Assembly: GCF_040054535.1 (NCBI RefSeq)
Contig: NC_090781.1
Coordinates: forward strand, 13,289,982-13,353,981
DNA length: 64,000 nt
Direction: 5' to 3'
Origin: Antennarius striatus
Lineage: Eukaryota > Chordata > Actinopteri > Lophiiformes > Antennariidae
In this document: piece by piece, positions 22,796 to 35,354 of the stretch
How the letters are laid out: each line of letters begins with the position of its first letter
How positions within the stretch are numbered: the stretch's first letter is position 1
Notes under the pieces: generated by a model
Database searches by the model: none
What the model was told of the DNA's origin: nothing
What the model saw: the letters and a program-made list of their open reading frames with translations, nothing else
Program-made: the position numbers and the translations under genes

Positions 22796-23533
22796 TTACA
22801 GGTACTGTCTAGAGATAGAACCTGGTGCTGCATATGGTTTGCTGGGCACATATGATCCAGTGCCTGTGTACGGTCGGCTGGATGGGGGAGCATACACAGG
22901 TCCATATGTTGCCGGGCCGTACTGATACACCGGTGGTGGTGCGTAGCCTGGGTATCCATACATGGGTCTTTGAGGTGGGCAGGATGTAGTAAGGATAATC
23001 CCACCGATCAGAAGGATTAAAGACGAGGCCCAGCCAATGTAGATAGAGGCCCCAATTTCCCTCCTCTGAGTCTCGATGGTCAAGGGGTTCTGGAAGTCTG
23101 TGATGGAGACGGCTGCAGACCAGCAGACGGGGATGAGGACCAGGATAGCTGAAATAATGATAAGGCATCCAGCTATGATCACAACTTTGGCCCTTGATGC
23201 CTCTTGCTTCAGGCAGCCGGTGCACTTAGCTCCGATGAAGCTGATAATGAAGCCGATGAAGGCGAAGATGAGGGAGATGATGACCAGGGCCCGGGCAGCT
23301 TGTAGATCACTAGTGAGTCGCATGACGGACTCGTTGAGACTGCACTGCATCTGTCCAGTACTTTGCATCACACAGTTCATCCACAGACCGTCCCAAATCG
23401 TCTGCCCTGTAACGATGTTTGCCCCAACAAAGGTAGTCACTCTCCACATGGGGACTCCACAGGTTACTGCCACACCAACAAAGCCTATAAAGCTGATGAC
23501 CTGACCTGCCACTTCCTTGCCAAGTCTCCCCAT
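22796..23533 (-). CDS. Claudin with long Tyr/Pro/Gly-rich tail
   Basis: One exon, 245 residues, the longest claudin here. Loop 1 has W30, GLW 49-51, C54 and C64, but the stretch after C64 (SLNESVMRLTSDL) departs from the usual KVYDSLLAL. Loop 2 has DFQNP instead of DFYNP. After TM4 (TTSCPPQRP) comes a tail of about 60 residues rich in tyrosine, proline and glycine, with repeated YGP/YGY-type units. It ends RQYL, not YV, so PDZ binding may be altered. Members with this combination form a distinct subgroup within the array. A minus-strand AATAAA is at 22407. Confidence 0.95.
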   Translation of the reverse strand: MGRLGKEVAGQVISFIGFVGVAVTCGVPMWRVTTFVGANIVTGQTIWDGLWMNCVMQSTGQMQCSLNESVMRLTSDLQAARALVIISLIFAFIGFIISFIGAKCTGCLKQEASRAKVVIIAGCLIIISAILVLIPVCWSAAVSITDFQNPLTIETQRREIGASIYIGWASSLILLIGGIILTTSCPPQRPMYGYPGYAPPPVYQYGPATYGPVYAPPSSRPYTGTGSYVPSKPYAAPGSISRQYL

Positions 23534-25551
23534 GGTGAAGAGGCTCTGTCTGCGGCAGGAGAGAAATGGGTTTCAGCACACAGGTCTGGCTGTCTTTCGG
23601 AATGACACAGCTCTCTATCCCTTGCTGTTTGTCAGCAAATGTGGAAGGGGAGGGCTGTTCCATTGTCAGATAAGTTGTTCTGGTCAAACAAGATTCTTTT
23701 GCTGGAGCTTGAGGAGTGGCACTCGTTTCAGAGCAATTCCTTTCTTTTTCATATGCAGATTTCCCCTCAGTAAGTTTCAGGTTATCATATGGAGTTACAA
23801 CCATTACGTCATTTAAAAAGGACCTGAAACCAGATCAAAAGACTTCCTTTTCTCACAAACAGTGTCTTTGTTGTGCTCATTTGAATTCTGAGAAGTGACT
23901 TGGATTGAACTCAAGTGATGAGTAAGCACAACATAGAGACTCAGATCTTCTTGTACTTATAGTAAAGATTAAATGTTTGTATCAGGGAAATGCACTGACA
24001 CATATAAAACCTTTACGCTGTTGTTTTTGTGCTACATGGCTTGCATCACTGACTGATTTGATCAAGTTGAATAATCAAACAGCTATCAAGCTATAATACA
24101 ACCAGACCATTTAAAAGAAATAAGAAACACAAGGGTGACATTGCTTGCCTCTATCAGTTCCTTGTTTTACTCACACTGACTGGATGCTGTTTAATAACTT
24201 GGCAAGTGATCATAAGCAGTTCACACCAGCAGACATTAACCTTGGCCCGTGTCATGATAAGGACACTGTCCGTCACAGTTTGGAATGATACGCTGTGTGA
24301 ACCAGTCCCATCAGCTGACACGACAGTATCACAGATACTACTGTCGGCTAAACAAACTGTCGACACTCCACTTTTCTTACCCAGTGGTGTCACACTGCAC
24401 TGAAGACTATCACTACAACACGACCTAGTGAAGAAAAACTCTGAGAAAGCTGGCGAGGACAAAGTTCGCAATTCACTCCTGATATTTTCACCCACATATA
24501 TTTTAAAACTCAACATAAGAAACAGACTGAAGTAGTGCCTTAATAGTTTTAGATTAAAACCAACTATGAATGTAATCCAGTATTATTAGTTTCCTACTGG
24601 GAGGTGAGCTTGTGCATTTAGTTTGTGTCTGTCATCATGGAACAAGATTGGATTGTTTCCTCTGTAAATAAACAACAGTTAAATTTAAACTCATATTCAG
24701 TTGTATTTTATATCTAAAATAAGGGCAATGACTTCTCCTCCACCTATTTTTCGTGGAATATGCAACACAGCAGTGATTATTTCCAAGATATGATTCAAAA
24801 TCATTTTCTTTACACTGGTATACAGGATATGAGTTCAAAACTAAGCAAGCAATCATCCAGTAAATACTTTTTATTGGATATTAACAAATGCAGGTGAGAA
24901 CAGGCAAGAACAATTAAAACACCATAGTTTTCTTACATATGAAATCATCCAAAATTTACTTTTAAAGTAACACACAAAACTTCCAATGTGTAAAGATGTT
25001 TTGTTTTCTGCATTTAGTTGTTGTGTAGTCATTGGAATTAAATTATAAAAGATAATTATATAGAAATATTTTTCAAAGATTTAACTAAGCATTGAAACAG
25101 AAAATATATTAGATAGATAATAGCTAATAAAAAACCTTTTACTCTCATTACTCATCAAACAATCATAACGTAACCAAGGATTTTCTGGTGTTTATGAAGT
25201 TTGAAGCGAGGCGCTCATGTGAAAGTGGTTAAGTTTCTTAGGTACACCGATTTTTAACAGCAGACTTTTAAAAAAAAAAAAATTGACATTTTGATTTGAC
25301 ATATCAGAAAAACAAAGAACTCCATTCATAATATGTTTTTTCCATCTATGTGTGACAGTGATTTATTCTATACAGTCCCAGAACCCTATTGGTACATTAT
25401 AATGCTTTCTGTTCAATAGGAAAAGTACCATTTGCACTAAACTACTTGCGAATGTTCAGCTCATGTAAAATTGCCAGGTAAAATGTGATCTTTTTCTATC
25501 ACCTTTCCAGTGACCTTGAGAGTCCATGTTGGAAGTGAAGCGTTGATCTTC
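23534..25551. other. Intergenic between two claudins
   Basis: A minus-strand AATAAA at 24870-24875 is about 680 bases past the stop at 25552. A 120-codon minus-strand open frame (24154-24516) has no recognisable domain, and I do not call it a gene. Confidence 0.4.
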
Positions 25552-26187
25552 TTATACATACTCCCTTGATGTTGACACTGATTTCACGGGTGTGAATTTT
25601 GGTACATAGTGGGGATGATCGTGTTTGGGTGGGCAATTCCAACACAGCAGTCCCCCTCCCAACAGAAGCAGAGCAGCAGCCGCCCAGCCGATATACAACG
25701 CTGCTCCTAACTCATACCTCTGGGATTCGATTATAATCGGGTTGTAGAAGTTGGTGATGATGGTGTTGGCGGACCAGGAGACAGGAATGAGGCAGAGCAA
25801 CCCAGAGGTGATGAACAAAACTCCAGCCAGGATACAAGCCCTCGCCTTTGATCGCTCTGTCTCGATGCAGTTGGTGCATTTCCCACCAGCGATTGACAAG
25901 ATCACTCCACAGATTCCAAGCAGGATGGAAATGATTATCATGGCACGAGCAGCCTGCAAGTCTGGAGCCAGAGCCAGAAGAGAATCATACACCTTACACT
26001 GCATTTGACCTGTACTCTGCACCACACAGTTCATCCACATGCCCTGCCAGATGGTCTGAGCTGTGATGATGTTGGCTCCAACAAAAGCACTGACTTTCCA
26101 CATGGGCAAGGCACACACTACGATGACCATGAGCCAGCCAATCAGCGCCATTGATATGCCGAGCATCTGAATCCCCTGAGACACCAT
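25552..26187 (-). CDS. Claudin, claudin-4-like
   Basis: One exon, 211 residues. Signature W30, GMW 49-51, C54 and C64, with the loop [11 protein letters not shown] shared with mammalian claudins 3 and 4. R81 starts TM2. Loop 2 reads NTIITNFYNP. The TM4 exit has LLCWNCPPK. The tail ends SREYV, a PDZ ligand. The first residues MVSQGIQMLG are nearly the same as those of the gene at 20743-21375 and similar to 27992-28618, so these three look like close tandem duplicates. The likely poly(A) signal is at 24870 (minus strand). Confidence 0.97.
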   Translation of the reverse strand: MVSQGIQMLGISMALIGWLMVIVVCALPMWKVSAFVGANIITAQTIWQGMWMNCVVQSTGQMQCKVYDSLLALAPDLQAARAMIIISILLGICGVILSIAGGKCTNCIETERSKARACILAGVLFITSGLLCLIPVSWSANTIITNFYNPIIIESQRYELGAALYIGWAAAALLLLGGGLLCWNCPPKHDHPHYVPKFTPVKSVSTSREYV

Positions 26188-26592
26188 TTCTCCAGCTTTG
26201 TTCCAAGCGCATTAAAATCCAAAATGAGAGATGGGAGGAATGATTCAAGCTTGTATTTATGTATTGTTGTGTGAGACATAAGGACATGAGGGTATGTGAA
26301 ACCAGAATCCTTAGCCCTGATTGGCTTGGTGGTATTCACACACAAACAAGACCCAGTGACATTTTAGTAGTGCTGACCTGTCAGAAGGCTCAGCTTCACG
26401 GTAATACACAAATGAAAGAAAACAGGTTTTCTTTTCCATCAGTTTTCCAATCTATAATAATGATTTAATGCTTGGCTGTGGTATACATTTTTAAGAAACT
26501 GAGAAATTCACTCTTTCATGAACTTTTGTTGACATCGATATGATAGTAATCATATCAACATGATCAACTTTTTTCACAAAATGAACTAGAAC

Positions 26593-26935
26593 CAATGCAG
26601 TCACAGACTCCCGAAGTAAAAATTTTACCCTGACCTTCTTGCACAGGTCAAAGATCAAAGCCAGTGCTCTGACCTACTTACTCACACTGGCCTTCTCCCT
26701 CGACTTTCTTATCTTATCCAGTTTCTGAGTGTGCAAAAGGTGAAATTTGACCTTGATCTAGTTTTCTCAAGGTCAAGGTCATCATATTATTTTCATCCCC
26801 TTTGCCGCCTGAGTAATATGCTTTTTCTGTCATCTTTCTACCTGCAACGGTTGTGAAGATATTTAGTGGACTAACGGAGAGACGAACACACAAACACGGA
26901 CAATTACAATACGTCACCGCTTTGAAGCAGGATGT
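26593..26935 (+). repeat. Dispersed repeat family R1, copy 3
   Basis: Starts in the shared flank GCAGTCACAGACT and ends GGATGT. It has the core TTTGACCTTGATCTAGTTTT followed by CTCAAGGTCAAGGTCATCA, and TTGTGAAGATATTTAGTGGA. It also carries CACACTGGCCTTCTCC, the arm duplicated in copy 1. It lies between two claudin genes. Confidence 0.85.
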
Positions 26936-27991
26936 AATAAGAACTTTGTACATTAAGAGTGAGAAAGATGCACCACAGCCAGTCTGTGGAATTGAAAATC
27001 TGGATAAATGACTCAGATTTTATTGTCACATCTGAACGAACGTAACAGAATGCACAATTAATCTTATCTATTTATGAAAAACCTGGTTGCATGCTAATGA
27101 GATTGAAATTTCTGATACTAAGCTGAAGTGGAAAAACCACATGTGTGCTTCCACATGATTAGGTGTAGCGGAAACTGTAAAATGTGTTAATCTATTCACC
27201 ACAAGGGGCAGTGTTGGACAGGTAGAGACAATTATTAAGAATTTTTTTTGAGAAAGAAAAATGGCCTTCATCCACAATTTATCAGGATAGTACAAAAACT
27301 TTGGGAAGTCAATATAAAACTTATCTTATATATGACAGCGAAAAGAAAAGTTTTTTTCAAGGGTTGTTTTAAGATGGTTTTTTTTACAAAGTATATTATT
27401 ATTATTATCATCCATTATCATCATCATTATGATTATTGTTGGCTAACTGTGCCCATGCCTTTTCTATAAAATAATGAATCTGACTTAATAACATGCTACT
27501 GTATATTAAACAAACTAGATCAAACAAGCAGGAAAATTCAATGTTGGTCAAAACAATTTATTTACAGTTTCAAATATGACATAACACATAACACTTGTAC
27601 ATTCTTGGATGAAATGATAGTCTATGTAAACGGTCACAAAAGCATGGAAAAGTTAATGCAGTTAAAACACAGTCAATTAAAGTAGCGTGTTAAATGTTGT
27701 TCCTGTGTCAATCTGTATCTTTTTTCTTCTTTGTCAGATCACGCCTCTAAGTCCACATCTGTTTGGGTGTGGTGCACTGCTTTACGTTAACACTGAAGGA
27801 ACAGTTCCTGAAGGGCTGAAACTTGTACTAAATGATGTGGGAAATTTTAACTGAAGTATTAAGTGTGAAATTATTAAACCAAAAGTTAATCATAAAAAGT
27901 CATTGTAAAAATTGAAATCTTGTATGTCATGATAAATGAACCAACTTAAAGGATCATTAAAAAGTCTTTGTCAGTCTTCATCTTTCTCTTC
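26936..27991. other. Intergenic, 3' UTR of the next claudin
   Basis: AT-rich, with no coding frame supported. A minus-strand AATAAA at 27557-27562, about 430 bases beyond the stop at 27992, is the likely poly(A) signal. Confidence 0.4.
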
Positions 27992-28618
27992 TCAGACGTA
28001 GTCCTTGGTTCCAGTTGCACGTGAAGCAGCGTACTTGGCAGTTGAGTAGTTGTCCTTGGGAGGGCAGTTTGCACAGAGGAGTCCACCGCCCAGGATGAGG
28101 AGGGCTGAAGCCCCCCAGCCGATGAAGAGTGCAGCTCCAAGCTCCTTCTTCTGAGACCCCACAGTCAGGGGGTTGTAGAAGTTTCTTATGATGGTGTTTG
28201 CCGTCCAGCACACAGGGATGAGGCACATAACACCAGCAATGATGAAAAGCACACCAGATGCCACACATATTTTGGCTTTGGCGGTTTCATCCTCTACACA
28301 GTTGGTGCATTTGCCCCCTGCGATGGATAGGAGCAGACCCAAAACTCCAACTAGGATGGCTATGATGATGAGGGCGCGGGCTGCCTGGAGGTCCCGTGAA
28401 AGGGCCAACAAGGAATCATAGACCTTGCATTGCATCTGGCCCGTGCTCTGGACCACACAACTCATCCAGATGCCCTCCCAACTGGTTTGAGCGGTGACGA
28501 TGTTCTGACCGACGAAGGCTGTCACTTTCCACTGAGGCAGGGCACAGACAATGATGGTTCCTATCCAGCCAATAACACACAGGGCAATGCCCAGCATCTG
28601 AAATCCAGCTGCCACCAT
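27992..28618 (-). CDS. Claudin, claudin-4-like
   Basis: One exon, 208 residues from the ATG at 28616-28618. The frame is open upstream to 28795 but that extension lacks claudin features and starts before the TATA box, so I chose the internal ATG, which gives [10 protein letters not shown]. Signature W30, GIW 49-51, C54, C64, R81. The usual PMW before loop 1 is PQW. Loop 2 has RNFYNP. The tail is short and ends TKDYV, a PDZ ligand close to that of claudin-3 (KDYV). The TM4 exit has LLCANCPPK. It is the last of seven minus-strand claudins and faces the plus-strand block 6.7 kb away. Confidence 0.97.
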   Translation of the reverse strand: MVAAGFQMLGIALCVIGWIGTIIVCALPQWKVTAFVGQNIVTAQTSWEGIWMSCVVQSTGQMQCKVYDSLLALSRDLQAARALIIIAILVGVLGLLLSIAGGKCTNCVEDETAKAKICVASGVLFIIAGVMCLIPVCWTANTIIRNFYNPLTVGSQKKELGAALFIGWGASALLILGGGLLCANCPPKDNYSTAKYAASRATGTKDYV

Positions 28619-28725
28619 GTCTCTTCCGTCTGTCTTCCAAGAAAATGTCCAAAAGTTGTGTCTCTGTAAAGTCTTACTTGAAGAGATCCCCCAAGAGAAT
28701 GTATTTGGGTAAGATTGGAATGGTT

Positions 28726-28733
28726 CTTTTATA
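28726..28733 (-). promoter_or_regulatory. TATA box of the claudin at 27992-28618
   Basis: TATAAAAG on the minus strand about 110 bases upstream of the start codon. A short (CA)n run (about 28757-28777) lies just beyond it. Confidence 0.6.
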
Positions 28734-28799
28734 CATTTAACCTGGGAGGGGCTTGACACACACACACACACACACATAAAACCGGGCTGTGACATTTAC

Positions 28800-31700
28800 C
28801 CCTACTCTCACACCCCCAGCCTGAGGGCATGTGTCATCATGTCAGTTTTTGTCTCAGTCAAAAACCATTGCTGGTGAAATAGCTGCATTATGACTCACAT
28901 GCTGGGATTGGTCAAACCGACTTCAAAAAATTATGATCCGTTTTTCGTTTTATGTTTTCTGTAACATTCTAAGTGACCAGGATCCAACTGTGCTTTGTCA
29001 GGTGAAAATTCTGCAAAAGGTGATTTTTTCCCCCTAAAACTTTAAAATAAAAGAGCATTTTGTGAAAAGGGTGGTGCTTTGCATATTTGTTTTCGTCCGA
29101 GTAGGGGTGAGCATATGTCCTATATTGAACACTTTTGAGACTGTTAAACAGTAAAGTTTCATTTGTAGTTGTCATTAGAGATTCAGTTCAAGTCATTGTG
29201 TGGTTGTATCTGTCATGTGCATTATTCCAGAAAACAATGAAAAATACTAAAAACAAGCAAGTCAGTCATTGAGAATTTCTGATGGACAAAAATGTAATAT
29301 TATGTTATGTTTTAACCTTTGACCATTTTTGTCTTTCTTCACTTTGTAATTAAAAACAGAACAGACACACATCTTTTTAAACGTCCACACTGAAAATGGT
29401 GAAAAGTTTCAGTTGTCAGTCCACAATTAAATTTATGTTTTAGTTATGTTTGCCTGCTTTGGCGATGATTCCTTTTTTTGTTGCATCAATGTATTGCCTA
29501 AATTATTGACGTCATTTGTGGATAAGTACGGTAATAATATTTTAAACAACATGATTAACATATTTATCTTGTACTTTTATAATAAATAAATTTACTCTGA
29601 TAAACCACAGCATGTGGCTGACTAAATGTTTACACCTTGAAGGGTTTAATTAATCTCAGCGCCAAGGTACCTACTTTCATAACTGTACAGTGGTCGCAGT
29701 TAAGCACACGTTGTAGTTCACATGGGTACATATATTTAAATAAGCTGAGACGCTGAAAAGTGTAACAGAATACCTAAGAATATCAACGGTGCAGCAAAAG
29801 ACACTGAACTAGAAATTAAATCTAGAGAAAACAAATAGAAACACCTCAGCATTTTTCATTACAGTGACTTGTTTTTTTAAATGATTTTTAAATGAACATT
29901 TCTGGGTGTCAAAAAGAGAGATTGAATCTGACCTTGCAGTAAAGTCCTTAAAGGTTGAAGGGATGCAACTTTCCCCTATATGTTGATTTGGGAGAAGATG
30001 TGCAATCTGTAGTCCAGGGGTCCCACTTGATTTATAAATATTATTTGACATCAGCACGAACGAGGCAAGAGGGAGATGTTGGTGAAATGCTAAACAATAT
30101 GCCAAGTGATTCCAGCTGACAGACTGCAGAAAGAGGGAATGGTGAGAGGGGCAAAAAGAGGTACAGGGAGAATCAGATTGTTCCAGAAATGAATAGAGGC
30201 AGTGTTTGAGAGCCAACACTGCCTTTAGGACTATAATGCTTCTATTTTATCCAAGGTAGGACTAGTAAAGCTACGTCGGTCTGTCTGTGAAGATTAGGTT
30301 CCACGCACAGGGAGGCAGGGAGGAATTTCAGCAATTAAGAATCAGAGGAGAGATGGTTTCAGGGTGAGATTAGTCCTGATGTACAGATCCTGAAAGGCCT
30401 CAGAGAGGCCACGTTCAGTCTAATGTGTCACAAATTCAGTCTCCTGACAAAGCACTGAAGGTTAAATATTATAATAATAAATGTTCATACTTAAATAAAT
30501 TCACATTGATGGTGAAGTTGAGGTAAATGTAGCTGGTTATATGAAATATATGTTTTTGGGAGTACAATTAAGCTCATTTAAGCAGCTTATTAAGAAGGAC
30601 TGGTGCAGTTTTTAAAGCAACAGGTGAAAATTTGACAGCTGCAGCCATGAGAAAATGCCAAAGGGACCAGAAGTGACAAGTGTCAACAGGTAGTTTGAGG
30701 CAGGCCCAGACACCGCAGTAACGGCTGGTTCTGGCTCTTACTCAAGTTTGCAGTCCTTCAGTATAACTGGCTGAGTCCTCGTGCAGAAATCAACCTGCAG
30801 TACTGGACGAGTTTGAGTATTTTATGAACACATATTTAGTTTAAATTAGTTTAATACTGGGGGATTGGTGAGTGAGTTCCAAACATTACACGTTTACATG
30901 AACTGTATGAGTCCTGTCTGTAATATTTGAAGAGTCTAATGTGTCTGATTTAATGAGGAATAGAGGCATGTTTCAACATAGCTGCCAACTGAACTACCCT
31001 CTCCTCACAGTTTCCTACGGTTGTGACTAAAAACACCTTTAAAAAAATGTCAGAAACATCATTGTGCAGCAGGTATGAACGCCAAATTCTGAAGTAACAG
31101 AAGAGCAGTGTTGCACAGTTTTAGATGGCATCACCAGGAGTGCTATATATCACATTTTTAGTCCTAAAAACTGGGTCTTTAAGGTGCACAGCACGTGGAG
31201 CTCTACAGAAGTGGTGATAACCTGTGCTTCAAAAATAATTGTCTTTAGTTCCACTGCTTAGCTTTGTCACCTGATGAAAAACCTACAATTGTTTCATGTG
31301 TCACAGTGGGAAATATGTGTGTGCAAGGGATGATACCACAGCTAAATCTGAGGTCATTGTTCCGGAACAGTCAGAGTTTCAGTTGGTAACTCAAGCACAG
31401 GTAATAGCGACATGAACCCTCCTGTGACTCATGTGTGTTCAGAAGTGACACTGTGTCACCTGACACAAACAGTTATTTTGGTCTCTTTTGTTCATGTAGT
31501 TACATGTTTGTTTTTATTGTTCATCTCAGGGGACTTTGACTCAGACTTTGCTTGTTTTGCTGTTGAGTTGTTGTCTTTTTCATGCCTCAAACTCTATTGC
31601 TGCAGATCATGTCTCCTATCAAATCGAGAGTGTCAGGTAAATATATGTAAATCATGTAGCGTACATGTAATCTGGGCTAAAGTGCTAATAATATTAACAA

Positions 31701-33263
31701 TAACATTCACAAACATAAACTGTTGTTCCAGTCATGATAATAGCTGATTTGGTTGTGAAACTAGGTGTGTCAGAGGTTTGTGTTTTTGCCTGGGGACATT
31801 TTCACTTCCTCATTTGTGTGCATTTGTTTCAGCAGCGGAGATGAGTGCCTTTTTGGCTGTGAACAAATATCAAGAATAACTTATGTATCCTTATCATTTT
31901 ATTCAGTTGTAACATACTTTGATACGAGTTTCCATCATCTGTTATACCACTAGTTTCTATGTGCTAATACTTCGTAATTGACTTTTTGTTTTTAGCTGTC
32001 ACTCACAGTGGCTGTAAATAAAACCTGATAACATTAATACAGTATAAGAAAGTAGGTGAATCAAAGATTTAAATTAAATGTGGGTAGAGTTAAGAATGAA
32101 CTTTTTAGTGTGAAGGACAGAACACTGTTATAAACCACTAATCTACAGTAGACAGCAGCTCTTGTTGGAAACCGGTCAGACCTGCTCTAGCACCAACGAC
32201 AGGTGAACTATCAGTCAGGTGCTTTGCATGCAGCTACATGTATGATTCTAGGGTTTGGTCTTATCAGGTGACTGCACCTGCAGCAACTCTGTTAACTAAA
32301 TAAATAGTGGGATACATGGATTTAAATATCCTGAATGCCTGTTATTCGGAGATAAGGATTTGTATATGCATCTTCTCTTGCGTCCTTACTGAAAACCTCC
32401 TTTTAACAGGTCTGCTGACAAGGTGAAAAGTAAAAGCTTTTACTTATAGATGCTGCTGGATAAAGATTGACAATCAGAGCACACCTGAGACACAATCATG
32501 ACTCACCAAACATAACAGGTTCACAGGATGCATCAGCCTATCACGTCTGTTGTTATGTTTCAAAATGTATGTGGTTTTTTATGACTGGAAAAACAAGTAT
32601 TTCACTGTTTCATCAATGGGAATTATGAGAGCTTGCAAGATTTGTTGAATTTGTGGTAAAGTTAATATTATTTATATTTTGGGGATTAATAAAACCTGGA
32701 ATGACATCAAAAGTATAAAATTTCACCGCTTGAAGCAAACACCTAAGCATCAATGAATTAATAAGCACATTTTAAACATGGGTTATAAAAGTGAAAAAAT
32801 AAATTGAACTTCAACAAAGAAAAACAAACAAATCACGATAAAACAGATAAATTAAACTCAGATCATATAAGATGGAAAAAACACATGATGAAGGAAACAA
32901 GAAAAAAAAAACCTGGTCAAATATTTATTTAACATCTGAGTTCAGACATGCACACATGCTAATCCACTATAACTGGGAGGGAACATCATACAAAGAAGTC
33001 AACAGCTCAACAGGTAGAGAAGACAGAATGTAGTGGTGCCCCCCCCTGCCTGTGGAAAGTCACAACTACAGTTGAGTGCACATAGCTTCGAGGGGGTGCG
33101 TGCATCTGCAGAGGGGAGGAGAATACTGAGAAACTCATCCTGACCACTGACCCCAGATGACCTCTGTTTATTAGAGGACAGCCTGTAAGGACATAGAGCT
33201 CTTCTGTCAAGTCTCAACAGCCCTGTTGTTTAACAAGCAGGATATCTGGGAGACGTTCCCACC
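28800..33263. other. Gap between the two claudin blocks, no gene seen
   Basis: AT-rich and largely unique to the eye. Longest open stretches (29809-30219 minus, 31412-31747 plus) show no known motif. Enhancers shared by the divergent blocks could lie here but I cannot show any. Confidence 0.35.
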
Positions 33264-34353
33264 CAGTGTTTCCTCTAAACTGCGTGGTTGCGCAATTGCG
33301 CACTGCTCGCACATATTCAGCGCACAAGATATAAAATAAAATTCGATATAAAGGTATTGTGTTAAGACTGGATACTGAAATTAAGTCTGTGGTTGTCATG
33401 CTTGCCCATATCACACGACACTGTGGTGTCACAGTATTAAATAAGTAGCATATAATATTATATCTAATCTAATCTAATTAATTACACCAATATTATTGTT
33501 TTCTGTACCATTTTGCATTGTAACTCAGTGAGTGACAGGTGTCCAGCCAATGATACGATCAGGTTCAATGACGCTACGCAGACAATCAGCGTTGACGATG
33601 CTGCACATGCGCCCTGCTATACGCGCCATGCAGGTTAGCTAGTTAACGACTGGAAACAGACGGGCACTGACACATCCAGTCACCAAGCCAAAGTAAAAAA
33701 GAAATGCGGTTCTTTTAAGGTGGAATGAGTACTGTATATACAAATAGAAGAACAAGTGGTGAAACTGAGTGAGATAATCACTGAGTTAATCATTAAATGC
33801 TGTTACCACTAGATAATTTATAGGTAGTAGAAATGCTAATAAAAAAGGAGTAACTACTGTATATATTTTACAGACAAAGAGTTACAAGCATTTACACTGT
33901 ATCACAAGCAACAGTGCATGTCATTGTGCAAAATGTGAATGTTTTAATGTGAATAAAATATTATGTCTGAAAGGTGTAGATATATATGATTTATTTTGGA
34001 ATAGGACCCTCACCTAGACCCTAAGCTAGGTCACCTCAGGCAAAGCAGGACTCTTCCCATGGCCAAAGCAGGACCCTCACATATAACATACTACACATCT
34101 CATAAAGAACAATATTTTTGTCTTATTTATTTCAAGTGGGCCAAATCACTTATATTAAAAGCGAACTACTGAAAATTGCTACTTTAGTGTGATTCTTTTA
34201 ATAAGCCATGTAACTTGCTATGAAGGTTTTGAACAAGCATGATACCGGTGTGTGGCCACAGCTTGCATGTCTGATGTTGCTCACAGTGGTCCTCAGTGCG
34301 CTCAGGAAGCTTGTGTGTTTTCCCAGACACATGAAAAATTAGAGGGAACATTG
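33264..34353. mobile_element. Non-autonomous hAT-type DNA transposon
   Basis: The left end CAGTGTTTCCTCTAA and the right end TTAGAGGGAACATTG are inverted repeats differing at one position, typical of hAT elements. The flanks are an 8-bp target duplication with one difference: TTCCCACC (33256-33263) and TCCCCACC (34354-34361). The 1090-bp interior has no transposase frame. The subterminal segments GCGCAATTGCGCACTGC and CAGTGCGCTCAGG share short GTGCGC motifs of the kind hAT transposases bind. Confidence 0.85.
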
Positions 34354-34361
34354 TCCCCACC

Positions 34362-35170
34362 CATTTGATCATCCATCATAACACGCTGGATATTCAAGAG
34401 CCTTTTGCATCTAATGTGTCTTTTTGTTTCTAGTTATGATATTTTCATATGTATCAGGAAGTGGAAACAAACAAGAAATGTAAGTCTTATGCAATCTAGG
34501 TATAATAAATACTCTCACAAACAAAAGCTTTAACTTTTTAACCTTTTAATGGTGTGTCCCCAATAATTAAAAAGTGTGTGGATTTTCCACTGTCTTCGGT
34601 TTTCAATGCAGTTGTAGTTCATTTATATATTCAACCATAAATTCTCTGCTTAAAACAGAAAATACCTGAAACACACCCACCAACAAAGAGGTGCACAAAC
34701 TCCATCCTTGATTTTTTTTTTTTCATCTTGGAGGATTATGTAGCTGACCAACAGAAGACAAGGCCAGCCATTGTTACTCTTTTCTCTTGTATCAAGATCT
34801 CATTCAGATGGTGATTCAGCATATTCTTCAAGGTTGTCACATAAAAATATATCTTGTCCCACAAGGTGCACACATTATTAATATTATATATTAAGATTAA
34901 GTTACCAGAACTGAGTTCACAAGTCTCCACTTTAAGCATTTCTTATCTTCTTATTGTAAATGACATTTGATTTAAGGAAACACAATCTTTCAAACCTGTG
35001 AATATGAATCTATGAATCTAATGTCATCTAACACTATGTGTGACATTAGTTGGTTACATGCTATGCTAATAAAAATATCAAATTATCCCCATTCCCCTCA
35101 TTGAAGTGTACTGTATTTTGAAGATAACATGATGCCACCTTGAGCAGACTCCACCTTCAGTCCACTAAGC
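34362..35170. other. Upstream flank of the first plus-strand claudin
   Basis: AT-rich, with a run of about ten T at 34710. I see no gene. Confidence 0.35.
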
Positions 35171-35178
35171 TTTATAAA
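35171..35178 (+). promoter_or_regulatory. TATA box of the claudin at 35355-36023
   Basis: TTTATAAA lies 177 bases before the chosen start codon, which would give an unspliced 5' UTR of about 150 bases. Confidence 0.55.
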
Positions 35179-35354
35179 GAAGGTAGAATCCTTTTCTCCC
35201 TCTCACTTTCTCTCTCACTAAAAGTCTTACGGAGGACTTTGAGCCAACGAGATCTGATATCACCTTCATCTCAGGAGGGTTGAGCCTGTGAACACAGAGG
35301 GCCTTCTATCCCTCTAAGAGAGTGTTGTTCTGCTCCTTCTCCATCCCTGTGACT

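Noticed and set aside
24154-24516. A 120-codon minus-strand open frame between two claudins, rich in Ser, Thr and Cys
   Set aside because: No signal peptide or known cysteine pattern. Chance length is possible and no transcript evidence can be read from the sequence.
28619-28795. N-terminal extension of 59 residues on the claudin at 27992-28618
   Set aside because: It would start upstream of the TATA box, includes the (CA)n run and has no claudin similarity; the ATG at 28618 gives the normal N-end.
29809-30219. A 136-codon minus-strand open frame in the gap between claudin blocks
   Set aside because: Low-complexity hydrophobic and Ser/Phe-rich, no family resemblance; probably chance.
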